This document shows positions 44,937 to 57,642 of a DNA stretch of 64,000 nt, in pieces (the first letter of the stretch is position 1; each line of letters opens with the position of its first letter). Below the pieces are notes generated by a model. The model made no database searches. It was not told the DNA's origin and worked only from the letters and a program-made list of their open reading frames with translations. The DNA is from Medicago truncatula (Eukaryota > Streptophyta > Magnoliopsida > Fabales > Fabaceae): NCBI RefSeq assembly GCF_003473485.1, contig NC_053047.1, positions 36,628,972-36,692,971 of the forward strand, in the 5' to 3' direction. Position numbers and translations under genes: made by a program.

Positions 44937-45479
44937 TATTTTTAATCTTTTAAAAAAATGTGTTTTTAATTTTAAAGCATAACTTTTATTCTTTTACAAA
45001 ATAAAAATGTACATTGGAAAAAGTTGTGCTTAATGAAAGTGCAGATGCATTAGCCAACTTCGATTGTGACTTAGTTACTTCGTTGATCTTCTTAAATATG
45101 TATCCCTCATTTAATATCAACGTAGTCTTTCTTTTCTAGGGCATTGTGCCCTAGGTGTTAAAAAAAAAGTGCGCATTTTAGTATAATATGTCGTCTAAAA
45201 GTACACTTTCTGACATAATATTTTTAAAATAAATGGATACCGAGTTTAATAAAAAAATTATGGAATAGAGAAAAATTGCTCCAAAAACAGTTGTAGCCAT
45301 ATCCAGAGAAAGTGTTAGTGGGTTAATTGCAAACCGTAGTGCCAACACAGTAACATGTTAGCACATTATATGCGCATGTCAGCCGTGACAATTACTTGAC
45401 TTGCGTTTTGGTTAACTTTTGTGTCGACATATTTGTTTTTTCCTTATAAATTTGGGGGGATAAAGTAAAATACCCCATA
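44461..45479. repeat. Duplicated Kunitz upstream region
   Basis: 44630-44870 matches the region upstream of KTI-2 (59995-60190): TGTGGGACATGAAAA, ATTGAAGTGAGAAAAA, ACTGGCCAAC. 45090-45330 matches 25900-26270. 44887-44932 is a (GT)n(AT)n microsatellite. An ORF at 44714-44935 is only this low-complexity run. No gene. Confidence 0.7.
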
Positions 45480-46183
45480 AGTTTTTTTCGGAAGAAACTA
45501 GATATATTAACACAACAAAGGTCTTCCTAGCACAAGGTGTGCAAAGGAATAATAACCTTAGAAAAGATACAAAGTACGAACTTTACAAGAAAAACAAGAG
45601 CAAGCACCACAAAACAGCTTAGCACCAAACAACCGTTAGCCTATTCCTAGTAAAGTAAATGGACTAAGCCACCAACCATCATAGTTAAAGGGAAGAGTGA
45701 CAAACTTCACTTTCAACCACTGGAAAGTTAACAACTTAATCCTGTCCACCACCTGCATAATAGAACTAACCTTTGCATTAAAAATCCTATTATTCCTTTC
45801 CTTCCAAATCTCCCACATAGTCGCAAACCAAATCACCTGAAGAATAGATTGCTTCGTCTTAGAGACACCGCATAAAAAACTAAACTGATGAAAATGCCTT
45901 TGGACGGTATGAGGCATGACTGTAACAACGCCAATCCAGTGAAAAATGACACTCCAAACCGAACAAAAAAAATTACAATGAAGAAATAAATGATTGGATG
46001 TTTCAATGAGACCACAATCAGCAACACAAAATTGGGCATCAACATCTAAAACATGACGCCTATGAAGATTAACCTTAGTAGGCAACCGATCACGAAACAT
46101 ACGCCACACAAACAACACCACCTTCATCGGAACGTCCTTATGCCAAATAGAAGTCGTTTCCGTCACATGATTCTGCATAAGTT
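45480..46183 (-). pseudogene. LINE 3' end with zf-RVT domain
   Basis: The 180-codon frame 45636-46178 encodes IWHKDVPMKVVLFVWRMFRD, RLPTKVNLHRRHVLD, CVADCGLIETSNHLFLHCNF and, later, FATMWEIWKERNNRIFN: the complete zf-RVT tail of a plant LINE ORF2. It is 5'-truncated and has a short T-tract at the other end (45481-45488), the reverse of an A-tail. CATAAGTT occurs at both edges (about 45475 and 46178) and may be a short target duplication. Compared with the same region at 26270-26300, this element interrupts the Kunitz upstream block just before GTTACTGTAAGATCATCCAA. Confidence 0.85.
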
Positions 46184-46260
46184 ACTGTAAGATCATCCAA
46201 CAAATTTCGCATGAATTAAAACAATAGTTGTAATAATAAGATTGATAAAAATGTGTTATT

Positions 46261-46424
46261 TTTCACATATTCACTTTTTTTTGTCAAGTAGTCTAGTGGC
46301 TAGAGAAATTCACCTTAAAGATAAATAAGTGGGATGTCTGGGGTTCGAACCCCAGCCCCTGCACATATTGTGCATTATCCCTTACCAAATGATCTAAGTT
46401 CATGAGGACTTTCACATATTCACT
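46261..46424 (-). mobile_element. tRNA-derived SINE with 15-bp target duplication
   Basis: The element 46276-46409 in complement has a box-A-like region, box B GGGTTCGAACCCC-type and the CTAGCCACTAGACTACTTGAC end with a T-tract (A-tail in complement). It is the same family as 6613-6894. Perfect 15-bp repeats TTTCACATATTCACT lie at 46261-46275 and 46410-46424. Confidence 0.92.
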
Positions 46425-47596
46425 ATATAAGTATTGATATAAAGAAATAATTTGTTATTTTTAAAATTCATGTAAGTGTAGATTAATTGCTAGCTACTAA
46501 AGATATTATTTACAGAGGTCGAGATTCAAAACACAGATTCTTCACTTCTCCACACTTAAATATATGAAATTTAGGTATCACACTGATTTCTATTTCACAC
46601 TACGAACTCCCAATCAAGGTTTTAAATTTTCAGCCACGGTTACGATTGTGTAGCTATCTTTTATATTTTGAAACATTGACAATTCACACCAGAAGGCAGG
46701 TCCGAAACATGTTAGTGTTCAGAAGCTGACATATGTGACTATATTTTCTCAAGTTATTATAGATGTCTAGATGTTAGTGTCTAATGTCTCAGTATATATG
46801 CTTCATTTTTTTTATTGGATCTTGCTAACCAGTGTCGTCAGAGCAATGGTTAAGGAAATTATAAATAGAAATTTTTATCGAGTCTTGCTAACCATGTCGT
46901 TAGAGCAATGGTTATAAAGTGAATGGGATGTTTAGCAATATAAGTCTTTTATCTTATTGTTGTTGCATGTATTTCATCACTTCTTGGTTTGGTGATTAAG
47001 AAATAGTACCTAAGTTTCATTAGAAAATAAAAGACATAACTTGTAGTATAGTTAACATTTTTTTTTTTTGCCTATTTTGGTAAACAATTTAATTAAGTGC
47101 TTATAGGAAAATTGGATAAATTTAAAGAACTTTTTGTTTGTGAATACTAAAATAAAGTAAAAGGAATGCAATTGCTCAAGTTAGGTCGATTGTTTCTCTT
47201 GTTGAATTTCCATTCTTCCTTCATTCTAAACCATGAAACTAAGAAATATATGTCTTGCCACAAAAATTTATGCCTTTATGAGGTTGGCTCTCTCCTTCTA
47301 CTTTTGTTTTTACCTTTTGTATTTAATAAAAAAACAAATTGGATAGAGGGAAATTATTATTATTAAAGCGGCACTAATGATCATTTTACAACCATTATCG
47401 AGAAGATTTGAATTCAATTATTTAAAAGTCAAACTCTTATCACTGAGCTGACCTGAAATACATACAATAAAGTAGAGCATGGAACAAGTGATAGAAATGG
47501 AGATGATCACTGATTAGTGATATTATTCCTTCAACAAAACCATATGATATGCATAATTGCATAACATTTATGAAACTATAGTGTTATTTCACACAT
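46425..47596. repeat. Block copy with GEM-like intron and 3' flank, GEM exons lost
   Basis: 46570-46700 resembles intron 2 of the GEM-like gene (TCACACTGATTTCTATTTCA, GTTTTAAATTTTCAGCCACG, AGAAGGC). 46930-47130 resembles the GEM 3' flank (TTGGTGATTAAGAA, AAAGAACTTTTTG). The exons in between are gone. 46810-46925 holds a short direct repeat, CTTGCTAACCA-GTCGT-AGAGCAATGGTTA, twice. 47390-47590 is the Kunitz 3' flank. Confidence 0.7.
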
Positions 47597-48208
47597 TCAA
47601 GCCCTTTTAAATACAACCCTAAATGATGGGATTTGATCACTAAGAGCTAAGTGCTTATTTCCCTTATCATCAACAAACAACCCTAGTTCCCTACACAAAG
47701 TTTGACATTTGCAAGCTTCAGCAGGACAGAAAGAAAGCACATAATCTTTATCAGCTTTCTCAATCTTAAACCAATTACCAACAGTTGCCATACTTGGATT
47801 ACCTTCTACACCCCCTGTAGCTAAAAACCACACCCCTGTCAACTCTTTAAGAAGCTTCCAAACTTGTGTTTGAGGACATTTCGTTTTTGTTACAAAGGAC
47901 TTAATATTGAGATCAGTAGAAGTTAGAATCACACCTTGTTTAGCATTATAAGGTGTGAAAGTAACTGCTTCACCATTCTTTACTTCAAGCTTCTCTTGAA
48001 CAACATAAAGGGGACATGTTTGGTTGTTTTCACCATGGTTTGCCACTGTTAAACCACCACCTTTACCTCTTATGACTGGTAAAATATAGTATTTCACACC
48101 TGTTGTTAATTGTTTTCCTGAAATGTCAAGAACTGGTTCAGGTGCTGCAATAGTTTTGCAAATGAAGGCTAAACAAAGGATGGAAAATGCTAAGAATGAG
48201 GTTTTCAT
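47597..48208 (-). CDS. Kunitz-type protease inhibitor (KTI-1)
   Basis: Intronless, 203 aa, as usual for legume Kunitz inhibitors. An N-terminal secretion signal (about 1-22, MKTSFLAFSILCLAFICKTI) is followed by the family signature VLDISGKQLTTGVKYYILP (about 27-44). C65 and C111 are placed for the first disulfide. C161, C166, C168 and C172 supply the second plus two extra cysteines. An N-glycosylation sequon (N62-Q-T) is present. The protein is expected to be secreted or vacuolar and to block serine or other proteases. At the classical reactive loop (after TPY, about 85-90) there is N-A-K, not an arginine in the P1 slot, so trypsin specificity is doubtful (inference). The start is the first ATG, with a TATA box about 75 bp upstream. 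The tandem relative KTI-2 at 59160 is highly similar. Confidence 0.95.
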   Translation of the reverse strand: MKTSFLAFSILCLAFICKTIAAPEPVLDISGKQLTTGVKYYILPVIRGKGGGLTVANHGENNQTCPLYVVQEKLEVKNGEAVTFTPYNAKQGVILTSTDLNIKSFVTKTKCPQTQVWKLLKELTGVWFLATGGVEGNPSMATVGNWFKIEKADKDYVLSFCPAEACKCQTLCRELGLFVDDKGNKHLALSDQIPSFRVVFKRA

Positions 48209-50160
48209 TTTTCTCTAAGGATTTAGAAGAATAGATTAGATGAATATTTTTTGTGTATTAATATAGAAAGAGTATGTATCTATTTATAGGACTTAAAAGG
48301 TAATGAGTTTTTTGTATTTTAAATTAATTTGCATAAGGGTGGTGACGGGGGACCAAGTTGAGTGGGATTGTGGGGCATGAACAAAAATATATATTATATT
48401 AAGAAAGATGCTAAAAGACTTCTAATAATGTGTACATTTTTTTTAGAGGAAGTACTATTTTATCATGATTATCACATGTTAAATAACTATCATAGAGAAA
48501 TATGTGCATTTCTATGAGATAATGTTGGCCAGTCGGTGGAGAAGATGTACAATAGCATTCTTCAACCTTTTCTCACTTCAATTATAGAGAAGAAAAATAA
48601 TTAGCAACTATGATGAAGGTACTAGTAAGAAAGTAAAAAAATAAAATTTTATATTTAAAATAAATTTTTTAAATTTTGTAAAAAGTTGAATGTATCCACT
48701 TTACACCATTTTTGACATTAAAATGCTGTATGACATCATATAGTCTTAAGAAACATCGAATTTTTATATGGTTGTCAATTTAATATTATTCTTTTCTCTC
48801 TATCAAACTAACATTTATACAATTGTCCAAAACATTGTCACATTGTAGTTTTCAAAGATCACTCATCTTTACAATAATATTTTAAAAAACAAACCAAACA
48901 TCATATTTATGAAATATTTAAATCTTGTATAGGTTGATTTGTCATAATCGTTTTTAAATGTAAAATTACACATATAGTTGCTTAATTTAATTTCTAATAA
49001 CGATATATAAGTTCTTAATCCCTTTTCACATCATTTTGATATGTTTGCATATCAATTTTCTAGTTTCAATTCTTCAAAAAAAAAAAAAAAATTAAGTTTC
49101 AAATTTAAATTCATAAATAAATTTGAAGATTGAGAGCTAAAAATATAAATAAAACTTCAAATTCAAAGTTTAATAATGATATATTCAACACCGCATTATC
49201 TCTTTTTTCTCTTTTTTTCATTATACTACTAATATGACTTTTTTATAGGTGTCTATCAAATATTTTTCAAGAAGTTAAGCATGTCGATTAGCATTTTCAA
49301 GCGGTGCTACGTACCAACACATGTTAGCCCATTAACCTCACGTGCACATCATATGTCAACAGCCGTGATTCTTTGACTTGTGTTAGATGGAAACAAAATA
49401 ATAGCTGTCCTAATTAATAGCTAAAATTGGACTCCACAATACATCTGTGACATTGTGGCAAGAATCTCACATATATTGTTTATCCACAATGTGACAAACT
49501 ACCGTCTAACGAGATTATAACCTTGAATCTAAGATTAGGGAGATTATGGTCAATAATAATTCTATCAAAAGAATAACTTCAAGATTTACTGAAAAAACTT
49601 TAGAATGGAGATTAGGACGGGAGTTCAGAATAGAAAGGCTCATTTCAAAATTAAGCACTCTTATAATTTGAAGGAAACTTGCTCTCCAAGTCTTACTTGT
49701 TCATATTAAAATTTCAATACATTCTTAATAACATTTTAGAATCATATCCTTATTCTCATTTTGTTGTTAGTAAAGCAAAAAAAATTCAGGTATTATTTTT
49801 TACTTCACTAAGTGTTGTTTTCGTGTTTTAAAAATCAGAAACTACTACCAAAGTAATTACCGGGTTGAGTCACGATCAAGTCGCTCTTTTTAAGACGTTT
49901 TACGACACTACCTAAGTTTGTGCAAGGTAGACTAACAACTGTGACGCCTCCAAGATAAAATAGCCCAGATCACTGTTCAATTACGTACTGCACATTATGT
50001 AATTGTTCGAGAATATACACCTCAAAAACATGGCTTAATTGTTCGATTAAAACCACTCAATATGGTACGTAACCACTCTTATCAAAATTGAAGGGACAGA
50101 AAGGAGTAGAAGCAGAAGAAGGACTCGTCAACACAAGTCGAAGGAGGGAGAATAGACGAA
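48209..50160. other. KTI-1 upstream region, including an inverted segment
   Basis: 48350-48400 is shared in direct orientation with the other Kunitz copies (GGATTGTGGGGCATGAA). About 48425-48603 is the reverse complement of the corresponding segment at 44690-44860 and 60040-60190 (for example GTTGGCCAGTCGGT here, ACCGACTGGCCAAC there). 49300-49390 again resembles 45350-45420 and 60620-60680. The rest is AT-rich with no gene. Confidence 0.65.
48281..48288 (-). promoter_or_regulatory. TATA box of KTI-1
   Basis: In complement CCTATAAATAGATACATACT, about 75 bp before the ATG. The same arrangement occurs before KTI-2. Confidence 0.7.
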
Positions 50161-50161
50161 A

Positions 50162-50505
50162 AGCACAGGAATCATCAACTATGAATTTCGGTGTAAAGAA
50201 TGAGTGGGGGAGCTCTCCTTTTATAGGCTGAGTTCGTAACAAAAAAACGAGTGACTTAAGGATAATGATTAAATTGATTAATTAATTAATTTATCATTTT
50301 CAAGTGACAACACAAAAATATATATCATTTGACCCAAGCACAGGAATCATCAACTATGAATTTCGCTGTAAAGAATGAGTGGGGGAGCTCTCCTTTTATA
50401 GGCAGAGTTCGTAACAAAAAAACGAGTGACTTAAGGATAACGATTAAATTAATTAATTTATCATTTTCAAGTGACAACACAAAAATATATATCATTTGAC
50501 CGGCG
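50162..50505. repeat. Direct tandem duplication, 176-bp unit
   Basis: Copies start at about 50162 and 50338. Each runs AGCACAGGAATCATCAACTA, GAGTGGGGGAGCTCTCC, ACGAGTGACTTAAGGATAA, AATATATATCATTTGACC. They are nearly identical: a few substitutions and a short deletion in an ATTAATTAATT run. Confidence 0.88.
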
Positions 50506-51222
50506 GCGTCATCGCACGATATATATGTTTTTCTAAACGCTCACCTGTTCACAAAATACCCAAGGACATACCCTTGGAGGTCACCCCACCCTTATATAAA
50601 CACTTGCTAGTTGGTGTGCCTCACCAATGTGAGACATTTTTAAGTCACGCACACTAATTCTTACATAGTGTTTTTCTATCCAACTTTTCACTAGAATTAA
50701 CTAGTGTTCCAACACTAAGTGTCTAAACTGTAGAAATTCTAAATATCCAACAATATTCACATATTTCAAAATTATAAGTAAATATTGAGAAACAATGTTA
50801 TGTGTTAATATGATGGGTTGAGCGTCTGTAATATTATAATCTATGTCTTATATGTTGCAAGCATGTCGAATATTTTGAGCACCAAATTTAGTAAAATGTT
50901 CATCAAATTCTAGTTATTAGAAATTATATAACAAGTTATCTAAGCATTTTATAATGATCATTTTCATGGATTTTTATATATGAACTGCATCTAATAGTTG
51001 CTTGTATTGTAGCTACTCATAATGCTATCCAATTCCAAATTTGATGTCATAATTGCTAATTGAATTTGAATGTCTCAGATAGGAGTAAAAATAAATAAAG
51101 GACTCAATCAATTATTGGTTTAATTTACTAAATATTAAAATGCTGAAATCAACTAGATTTTAGTAACCACTAGGCTCTAATCTCTAAGAAGTTATAAACA
51201 GAAAATAGAAAGTAGAAATATC
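50506..51222. other. Intergenic, 3' side of the ABCB gene
   Basis: No gene. The 3' UTR of the ABCB gene is expected at its right end but no clear polyadenylation signal stands out. Confidence 0.5.
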
Positions 51223-54200
51223 TTATGATGCAGTTGAATGAAGAGCTACTAATGAAGCATAAACACCATGAGTATTGTTCATCAACTCATCATGTCTTCC
51301 CTTTTCAGCAACCATCCCATTTTTTATTACTGCTATAGTATCAGCGCCTCGAATTGTTGTAAGACGATGAGCCACGATGACAGTAGTTCTGTTCAAACTC
51401 ACTCTATCTAGAGCCTCTTGAACTATACGCTCTGACTCGGCATCAAGTGCACTTGTTGCCTCATCAAGCAAAAGTATTTTAGGGTTTTTCAGCATGGCTC
51501 TTGCAATCGCAATGCGCTGCTTCTGTCCTCCAGATAGTTGTGTGCCTCTTTCGCCAACAGAAGTGTCATAACCATCAGGAAGAGAACTTATGAAGTTGTG
51601 TGCATTGGCTGCGTTCGCTGCTGCTATGATCTCATCCTCCGTAGCACCATCTTCTTTACCATAAGCTATGTTGGCGCGAATGCTTTCGTTGAAAAGAATA
51701 GGCTCTTGACCAACCAAACCCATTTGTTGTCTCAACCAGCTTATTCTGAAAGTTTTGATATCCACTCCATCTAGTAATACGCGTCCGGAATTAGGGTCAT
51801 AAAATCTCTCTAAGAGGCTGATAACTGTTGATTTTCCACTGCCGCTTTCTCCAACCAAAGCAACAGTCTGCAAAGACATACATATATCATCAATTTAAAT
51901 ACATACTTTACACATTCTCAATACTGATTTGTAGAACTAAAAGTTTACCTTTGCAGATGGGATGCTTAGGGTTAAATCTTTGAAAATTTGAATGTCGGGT
52001 CTTGTTGGGTAACTAAAGTTGACGTGTTGAAGTTCGATGTTGCCAACGACAGTTTCTTGTGTTACACCATCATTGCTGCTGGAATCAATATCAGGTTTGC
52101 TGTCAAGAATGTTAAATATTGAAGCTGCGGAATCTATGGCCTTGTTAGTGTCGGGAAACAATGTAGAAGACTGGGAAACAGACATTGCTGTCATTGTCAA
52201 ACTAAAGAAAACCTGCATAATTTATTTTGTAAGAACCAGATTAAAGGAAACATTGAGTAAATATAAATTAAGCCAAGTTAGGTGATTGTAAAATCATCTG
52301 TACCCTGAAAATTTCTACAAACGTTGCTTTCCTGTGATGCACTAAAATAGATCCTATGTAGAAGATGAAAGCATTTGTGCAATATAGAATTAAAAAAGAT
52401 AAACCAAATCCTACACCACTAACAAGCCCCGAGCGAACACCTTGTTTCGCTGGTCCAGAACATTTTTTCCCGTACATGTCCATCACCTTTGATTCTGCAC
52501 AAAATGACGCAACAGTTCTGATGCTACTGACAGCATCACTTGCCACCTGACTTGCCTCTTCATACATAACCTATACAGACGGATTAAAGAAAAAAAAATC
52601 TCATGATTTCCGCAAAGTATAATGTAATTGAGAAACCTTCAAGTAAGACTAACCTTGGCATCACCACTAAACCCTTTAAGAAACTTCATTTGAACCATTC
52701 CTTGCATAAGAATCAAAGGTGACACAGCCAAAACTATAAAAGCTAGAATCCAATTAGCAGTGAATGCTATAACTAGACCAGCTACCACCGTTGTTATGTT
52801 CTGCACCAGGAGGGACAAGCTGTCGCCAACAATACCTTTCACAGTTGATGCGTCAACGGATAACCTTGCACCAACTGCACCACTGCAAGGTGATTCATTT
52901 CTTTCAGTTTCATGCGTAGAACTAATAAATTCATCATAAATTTTGTCTTGAAGTAAAATACAATTTGTACATACCTTGAATGTGCTGGATCATCAAACCA
53001 TCTAATTTCTTGGTGCACAATCTTCGCAAATGTCAATGAACGAATTCTTTCAATAAGTTTTCCACCAGCAGTCCCAAAGAAGTAATTCTTTAGTGGAAAA
53101 ACTACTAGTGTAACCAAACCTAAACCCACATATACAAGTGACCAAAACCTGGACTCTTTCCTCTGCTGTTCTGGAGGTTTATAAAACATACTAATGACTG
53201 CTGAAAACAAGAAGCCAAATATAGGGAACACGACACCATTTACCATTGCAGCAATGGTTCCAAGTAGTATGACAGGAAGCTCCGGCTTGTTCAACTTGGC
53301 CAAACGCCATATAGAATTTTTCATTGACATTTTAGGTTTTTCGTTGTTATCAACTTGACCTTGTTCAATATTTGCATCTACTATTTCTCCAGACAACTGG
53401 GAATGTCGATGACTCATCGATGAAGTTTGGCTTATTGATCTGACAAAGGAAATTCTCTGAGTTGAAGATCCAGCCATGTGAATATCTATATTTAAATTGT
53501 CACCGAACTTATCTACTTCAGAACTTCTGCTACCTTCAGCTTCTTTTTCTCCTTCTTGTAGACGAATAAGTTGAGAATAAGCACCGTGAGGATCCATGGT
53601 TAACTCGCTATGAGTTCCTACAAAAAAGGAAGCATGAAAAAGTGAATACAGTATTCCAAAATCTTACAAAATTGGATTCTCATACTAAAAATGTTAGTTC
53701 ATGTGTATAACCAACCTCTCTCGACGATTTTCCCCTGTTGAACCACTGCGATTGTGTCAGCATGTATGATAGTAGTCAAACGATGCGCAACGACAATAGT
53801 AGTCCTTTTTAATATAATTTTTTCTAATGCTTCTTGAACAATATGTTCAGACTCAGCATCCAACGCACTTGTTGCTTCATCAAGAAGAAGAATTTTAGGG
53901 TTCTTCAATATTGCCCTAGCAATTGCAATTCTTTGCTTTTGCCCTCCAGAAAGTTGAGTCCCATTTTGCCCTGCCATTGTATCAAGACCCTGCAAATACA
54001 ATATATACCGCATCATTCAAAACATAAGAATCACATTCTGCAATATTTAATACGATTCAAATTAGTCAAAACACAAGAATTTATACACACACACCTGAGG
54101 CAGCCTGTCGATGAAGTTTTTGGCATTAGCAAGTGTTATTGCTGTTGTTATCTCCTCATCAGTTGCACCTTCTTTCCCATATGCTATGTTCTCTCGGATA

Positions 54201-57200
54201 GAAGTAGTAAACAAGATAGGTTCTTGACTAACTAGTCCAATCTGTTCTCGTATCCATCTAAGTTGCAAGTTCTTCAAATTCACACCATCTATAAGTACTT
54301 CTCCAGCATTAGGGTCATAGAATCTTTCCAGTAAACTGATTACAGTAGACTTCCCACTTCCACTTTGACCGACCAAAGCAGTAGTTGTGCCACTTGGAAC
54401 AAACAATGAGAATCCAGCAAAGATCTCCACATCTGGTCTTGCAGGGTATCTGAAGTGAACATCTCTGAGTTCAATATCTCCCTTTATATCTTCCAACACA
54501 AGACCACTGGTATCATATGCATCGATTTTTGGCTTTCTTTTAATCGTCTCAAACATTTTATATGCTGCTGCTTTGCCTGCAGCAAATGCATGTAAGCTTG
54601 GGGATGTCTGACCTAATGACCTGTCCATCAATGAAAATTCATAACAAAAAAATCATATGCCTAAACAATGCAATTTATTCAATCAGGTACCAATGTCTCA
54701 CTTACATTGAACCAGTCACAAGAGCTATGACCACAGTCATGACCGTTCCGCCATTATATCCTTTCGCAATCACTAGCTTGGAACCATACCACATGGCAAG
54801 TCCGTAAGAGCAGAAGATAATAAGGAGAAGCGTTCCCATTCCTATCCCTGATGCTATGCTTTGTTGAACCATTGCAGTATAAGCAATTTTTATCTTGCTA
54901 TTATACTTCTCTATGGCTTTTTTCTCACCAGTAAAAGATGCAACCTGATGAATTTTCAAAATTAAAGGTAAAAAATACAAACTGAAATTAATCATTCAAT
55001 ATTTCTGAACTGATGCAAATTTCTTACTGTTCTCATGGATCCAACTGTTTGATTAGCAACATTTCCTGCTTCTGCATAAGCAACTTGTCCGCGAATTGCC
55101 ATTTTAGCCATCACCATAGCCATGAAAGCACCGGCAACAACAATACAAGGTACACATGCGAGTAAGACTAGAGCTAAGCGCCATCCTTTTATAAATGCAA
55201 TTACAAAGCCACCAAAAAAAGTTGAACCAAGTTGAAGAAACTTCCCAACCTGTCAGAATTAAAATTAGATTAACATCCATCGTGTTGACCAGTAACTTCA
55301 AGTAAAAATTCCCGACATTGCAAAAGTTAATAAGTTACTTGAAAAACAAGTTACTTCACTATTTACACAAAATTGGAGTTTTTCATAAGGTTTCTTGCAA
55401 AACAAGTTACTAAGTACATTAAAATGTATAGGTCACTTCACTTCCACAGTAAAACTTGTAAAAACATTTACACTGACAATTAATCTTCCACAGTGAAAAC
55501 TTGTACAAACATTTATACTAACAATTAATGAATGTGATTGTATACTAAAAGAGGAAGATTTATATACCTTTTCTCCCATAGCTTCTTGAATGAGAATTGT
55601 GTCACCAGACATTCTACTAATTACCTCTCCTGTGTTTGTTTCAGTGTCAAAGAATGCAATATCCTGCTTTAATATGGTTTTCAAGTACAAACTACGAATC
55701 CTCGCAGATTGTCTTTCTCCTGTCACCATCCAACATGATACCTCTGCAGCATGCAACAAAGTCACCCTCATTATCAGAATGAATGCAATAATTAGTCTCG
55801 AACACAATAAATAAGCAAACAAAGTAAAAAAGTGTGGTCTTACGTAGAAATGATGTTATTCCAGACCCAATAGCCAGGTAAACAAATAGCAATGATACCT
55901 GAAATTTGAACTGTGTTAAAGAATGTTTAATATTATGGTAATTAGTGCATGCTATGATAGATCCATTTTGGTAACAAGTATTCTTTTGTGTGTCTTAAAT
56001 CTGGTTACGTATTGTTCCAATCGAGATTGAAACTCGAGTTTTTCAAGCGATTAAGCAGTTATCAGAAAAATAAACCTATATTGGTGAATTAGATAATTTC
56101 ATAGAGTGAAATTGTCACATACTCACATAGTAAAAGAAAAGTGTTAATAGCTAATATATTTACTATGTGTGCATTTAAAAATATACTTAGGGTGTTTATG
56201 CATGTATGATTTTGAAACAAATTAAATTTTAATCATATCAATTCGTATATAATTCTAACTGTGCATATCTCATTAACTTTATAACCTAATGTATAATTAA
56301 AGAAAAATAGTAATAGAACAATAAATATTTGGTAACACTAGATGAGTGTCAAAATGTACACAACAAAAAGATGTGTAAAAATGAAAAAAATAAAATTAGT
56401 AAAGATGAATAACGTACTTTAATTTAAAATGCATGAACTTACGCTTTAAAGAAGAGTGCCTAAAAAAAGGAAAAAATAGCCTTGTTTATTTTTTGACGAA
56501 AGCATGCCCTTTTGTTGTATAACTAATTTTGGTTCAGATTTAGAGTAAATTCAATTGATTATTCAAATCAATTTGAACTATTTTTTTGGTATAAAAAAAT
56601 CAATTCAAACTAATTTAATTAGTTTGTTTTGAATTACTATAACTTTATCATGTTAGTTTGCATATCTGCTATCGATCCATTAATGCGAAAACAAACTATT
56701 ATAGGCCCCTTCAATGAATATGTGTTTTCATGATTGCTAATTTTGTACTCGTCTACAGTCTCAATCAAACTCCGGATAACCAAGACCGTTAACCTTAGAA
56801 CCGATCTCAACCGGTAAAGTATCGGGGAATCGAACTCAATCTTTATAATTCCATTAATTTGGCTTCACTCTCTTGATAAATTATTAACTTGCAAAAGTTC
56901 CAAGAATATACATGCATGTTAATTTGCACTAAAAAAAATACAAAGCAAAAATGATGCAATATATTTATAAAAACCTTGGAAACTTGATTGAGAACTTCTG
57001 ATTGATTAGAGGAACCAAAAGCATTGATGACTTTCCCAAGAAGAAGTGTCATGAGAGGACTTGCAAATCCATTAGCCATGGCAGAAATAGTGCCAATGAT
57101 CATCAAAGTTACGTCAAGACGATCAGCAAAACTAAAGAGCTTGTAGAATGGAACTATTTGGTTGGCTTTGTTAACATGTTGTTGGGTAGATGATGAAGAA

Positions 57201-57229
57201 TTTTCATGTACCTCAGTGTTATCTGCCAT
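51223..57229 (-). CDS. ABC transporter, subfamily B (MDR/P-glycoprotein type), full length
   Basis: Twelve exons with GT-AG introns and unbroken phase (complement): 56975-57229, 55844-55898, 55568-55743, 55028-55249, 54706-54944, 54095-54620, 53716-53989, 52975-53617, 52654-52882, 52304-52570, 51949-52212, 51223-51867. The product is 1264 aa, normal for plant ABCB full transporters (two TMD-NBD halves). NBD1: Walker A GQSGSGKS (about 400-407), LSGGQ (504-508), Walker B ILLLDE (D528), H-loop H560. A charged, serine-rich linker lies at about 583-670. NBD2: GESGSGKS (1056-1063), LSGGQ (1161-1165), Walker B (D1185-E1186), H1217. Nothing catalytic is missing. It is expected to pump lipophilic substrates or hormones across the plasma membrane using ATP. 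Sequence style resembles the clade that includes auxin-transporting ABCB4/11/21, but the substrate is not determined. The start [14 protein letters not shown] is the first ATG. Confidence 0.95.
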
Positions 57230-57302
57230 CAGTGTTTAAACCCTAGATTGAATCTCAAAGTAGTAAATGAAAGTGTGTTAGACTTGCATGTGAAACTAAC
57301 TC

Positions 57303-57312
57303 TATATAATAT
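57303..57312 (-). promoter_or_regulatory. Possible TATA box of the ABCB gene
   Basis: An AT-rich TATATAATAT (ATATTATATA in complement) lies about 75-80 bp before the ATG. Confidence 0.4.
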
Positions 57313-57448
57313 AGGTCAAGTCTCGTGAAAATAGGGATACAGTTTTTTTGTTTCTTGAGTAATACACTTAAAGAATTTTGTTCATCAAGAAAAAGAATAC
57401 TCTCCGTTTATTGCTCAATTGACAAAAATAAATAAATAAATAAAGTAC

Positions 57449-57642
57449 AGCTCTTTTTTTTTTTTTTTCTTTCGCACCGGTTACCGACCTACCAAAGGTG
57501 GACGACTGATTCGGCTCATGCGTAGAGGCATGCGCACTGGCCAAACGTTGTTCCCCTGGAAATCGAACCCGGTATTCCCTGGGTACGTCCTTGGAAGGAG
57601 CTCATTGCCACTAGAGCCCAAACAACTTGGTTAGTTGAGCTC
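57449..57642 (-). mobile_element. tRNA-derived SINE, second family
   Basis: In complement: box A TGGGCTCTAGTGG, box B GGGTTCGATTTCC about 50 bp on, a body with CGCATGCCTCTACGCATGAG, and a poly(A) tail (T-tract 57453-57468 on the plus strand). Short AGCTC repeats flank it (57449-57453 and 57638-57642). It is distinct in sequence from the 6.3-6.9 kb family. Confidence 0.75.

Noticed and set aside
50057..50242. 61-codon minus-strand ORF with a Ser/Phe-rich product
   Set aside because: Overlaps one unit of a recent tandem duplication. The second unit does not keep the frame in a meaningful way and no family is recognised.
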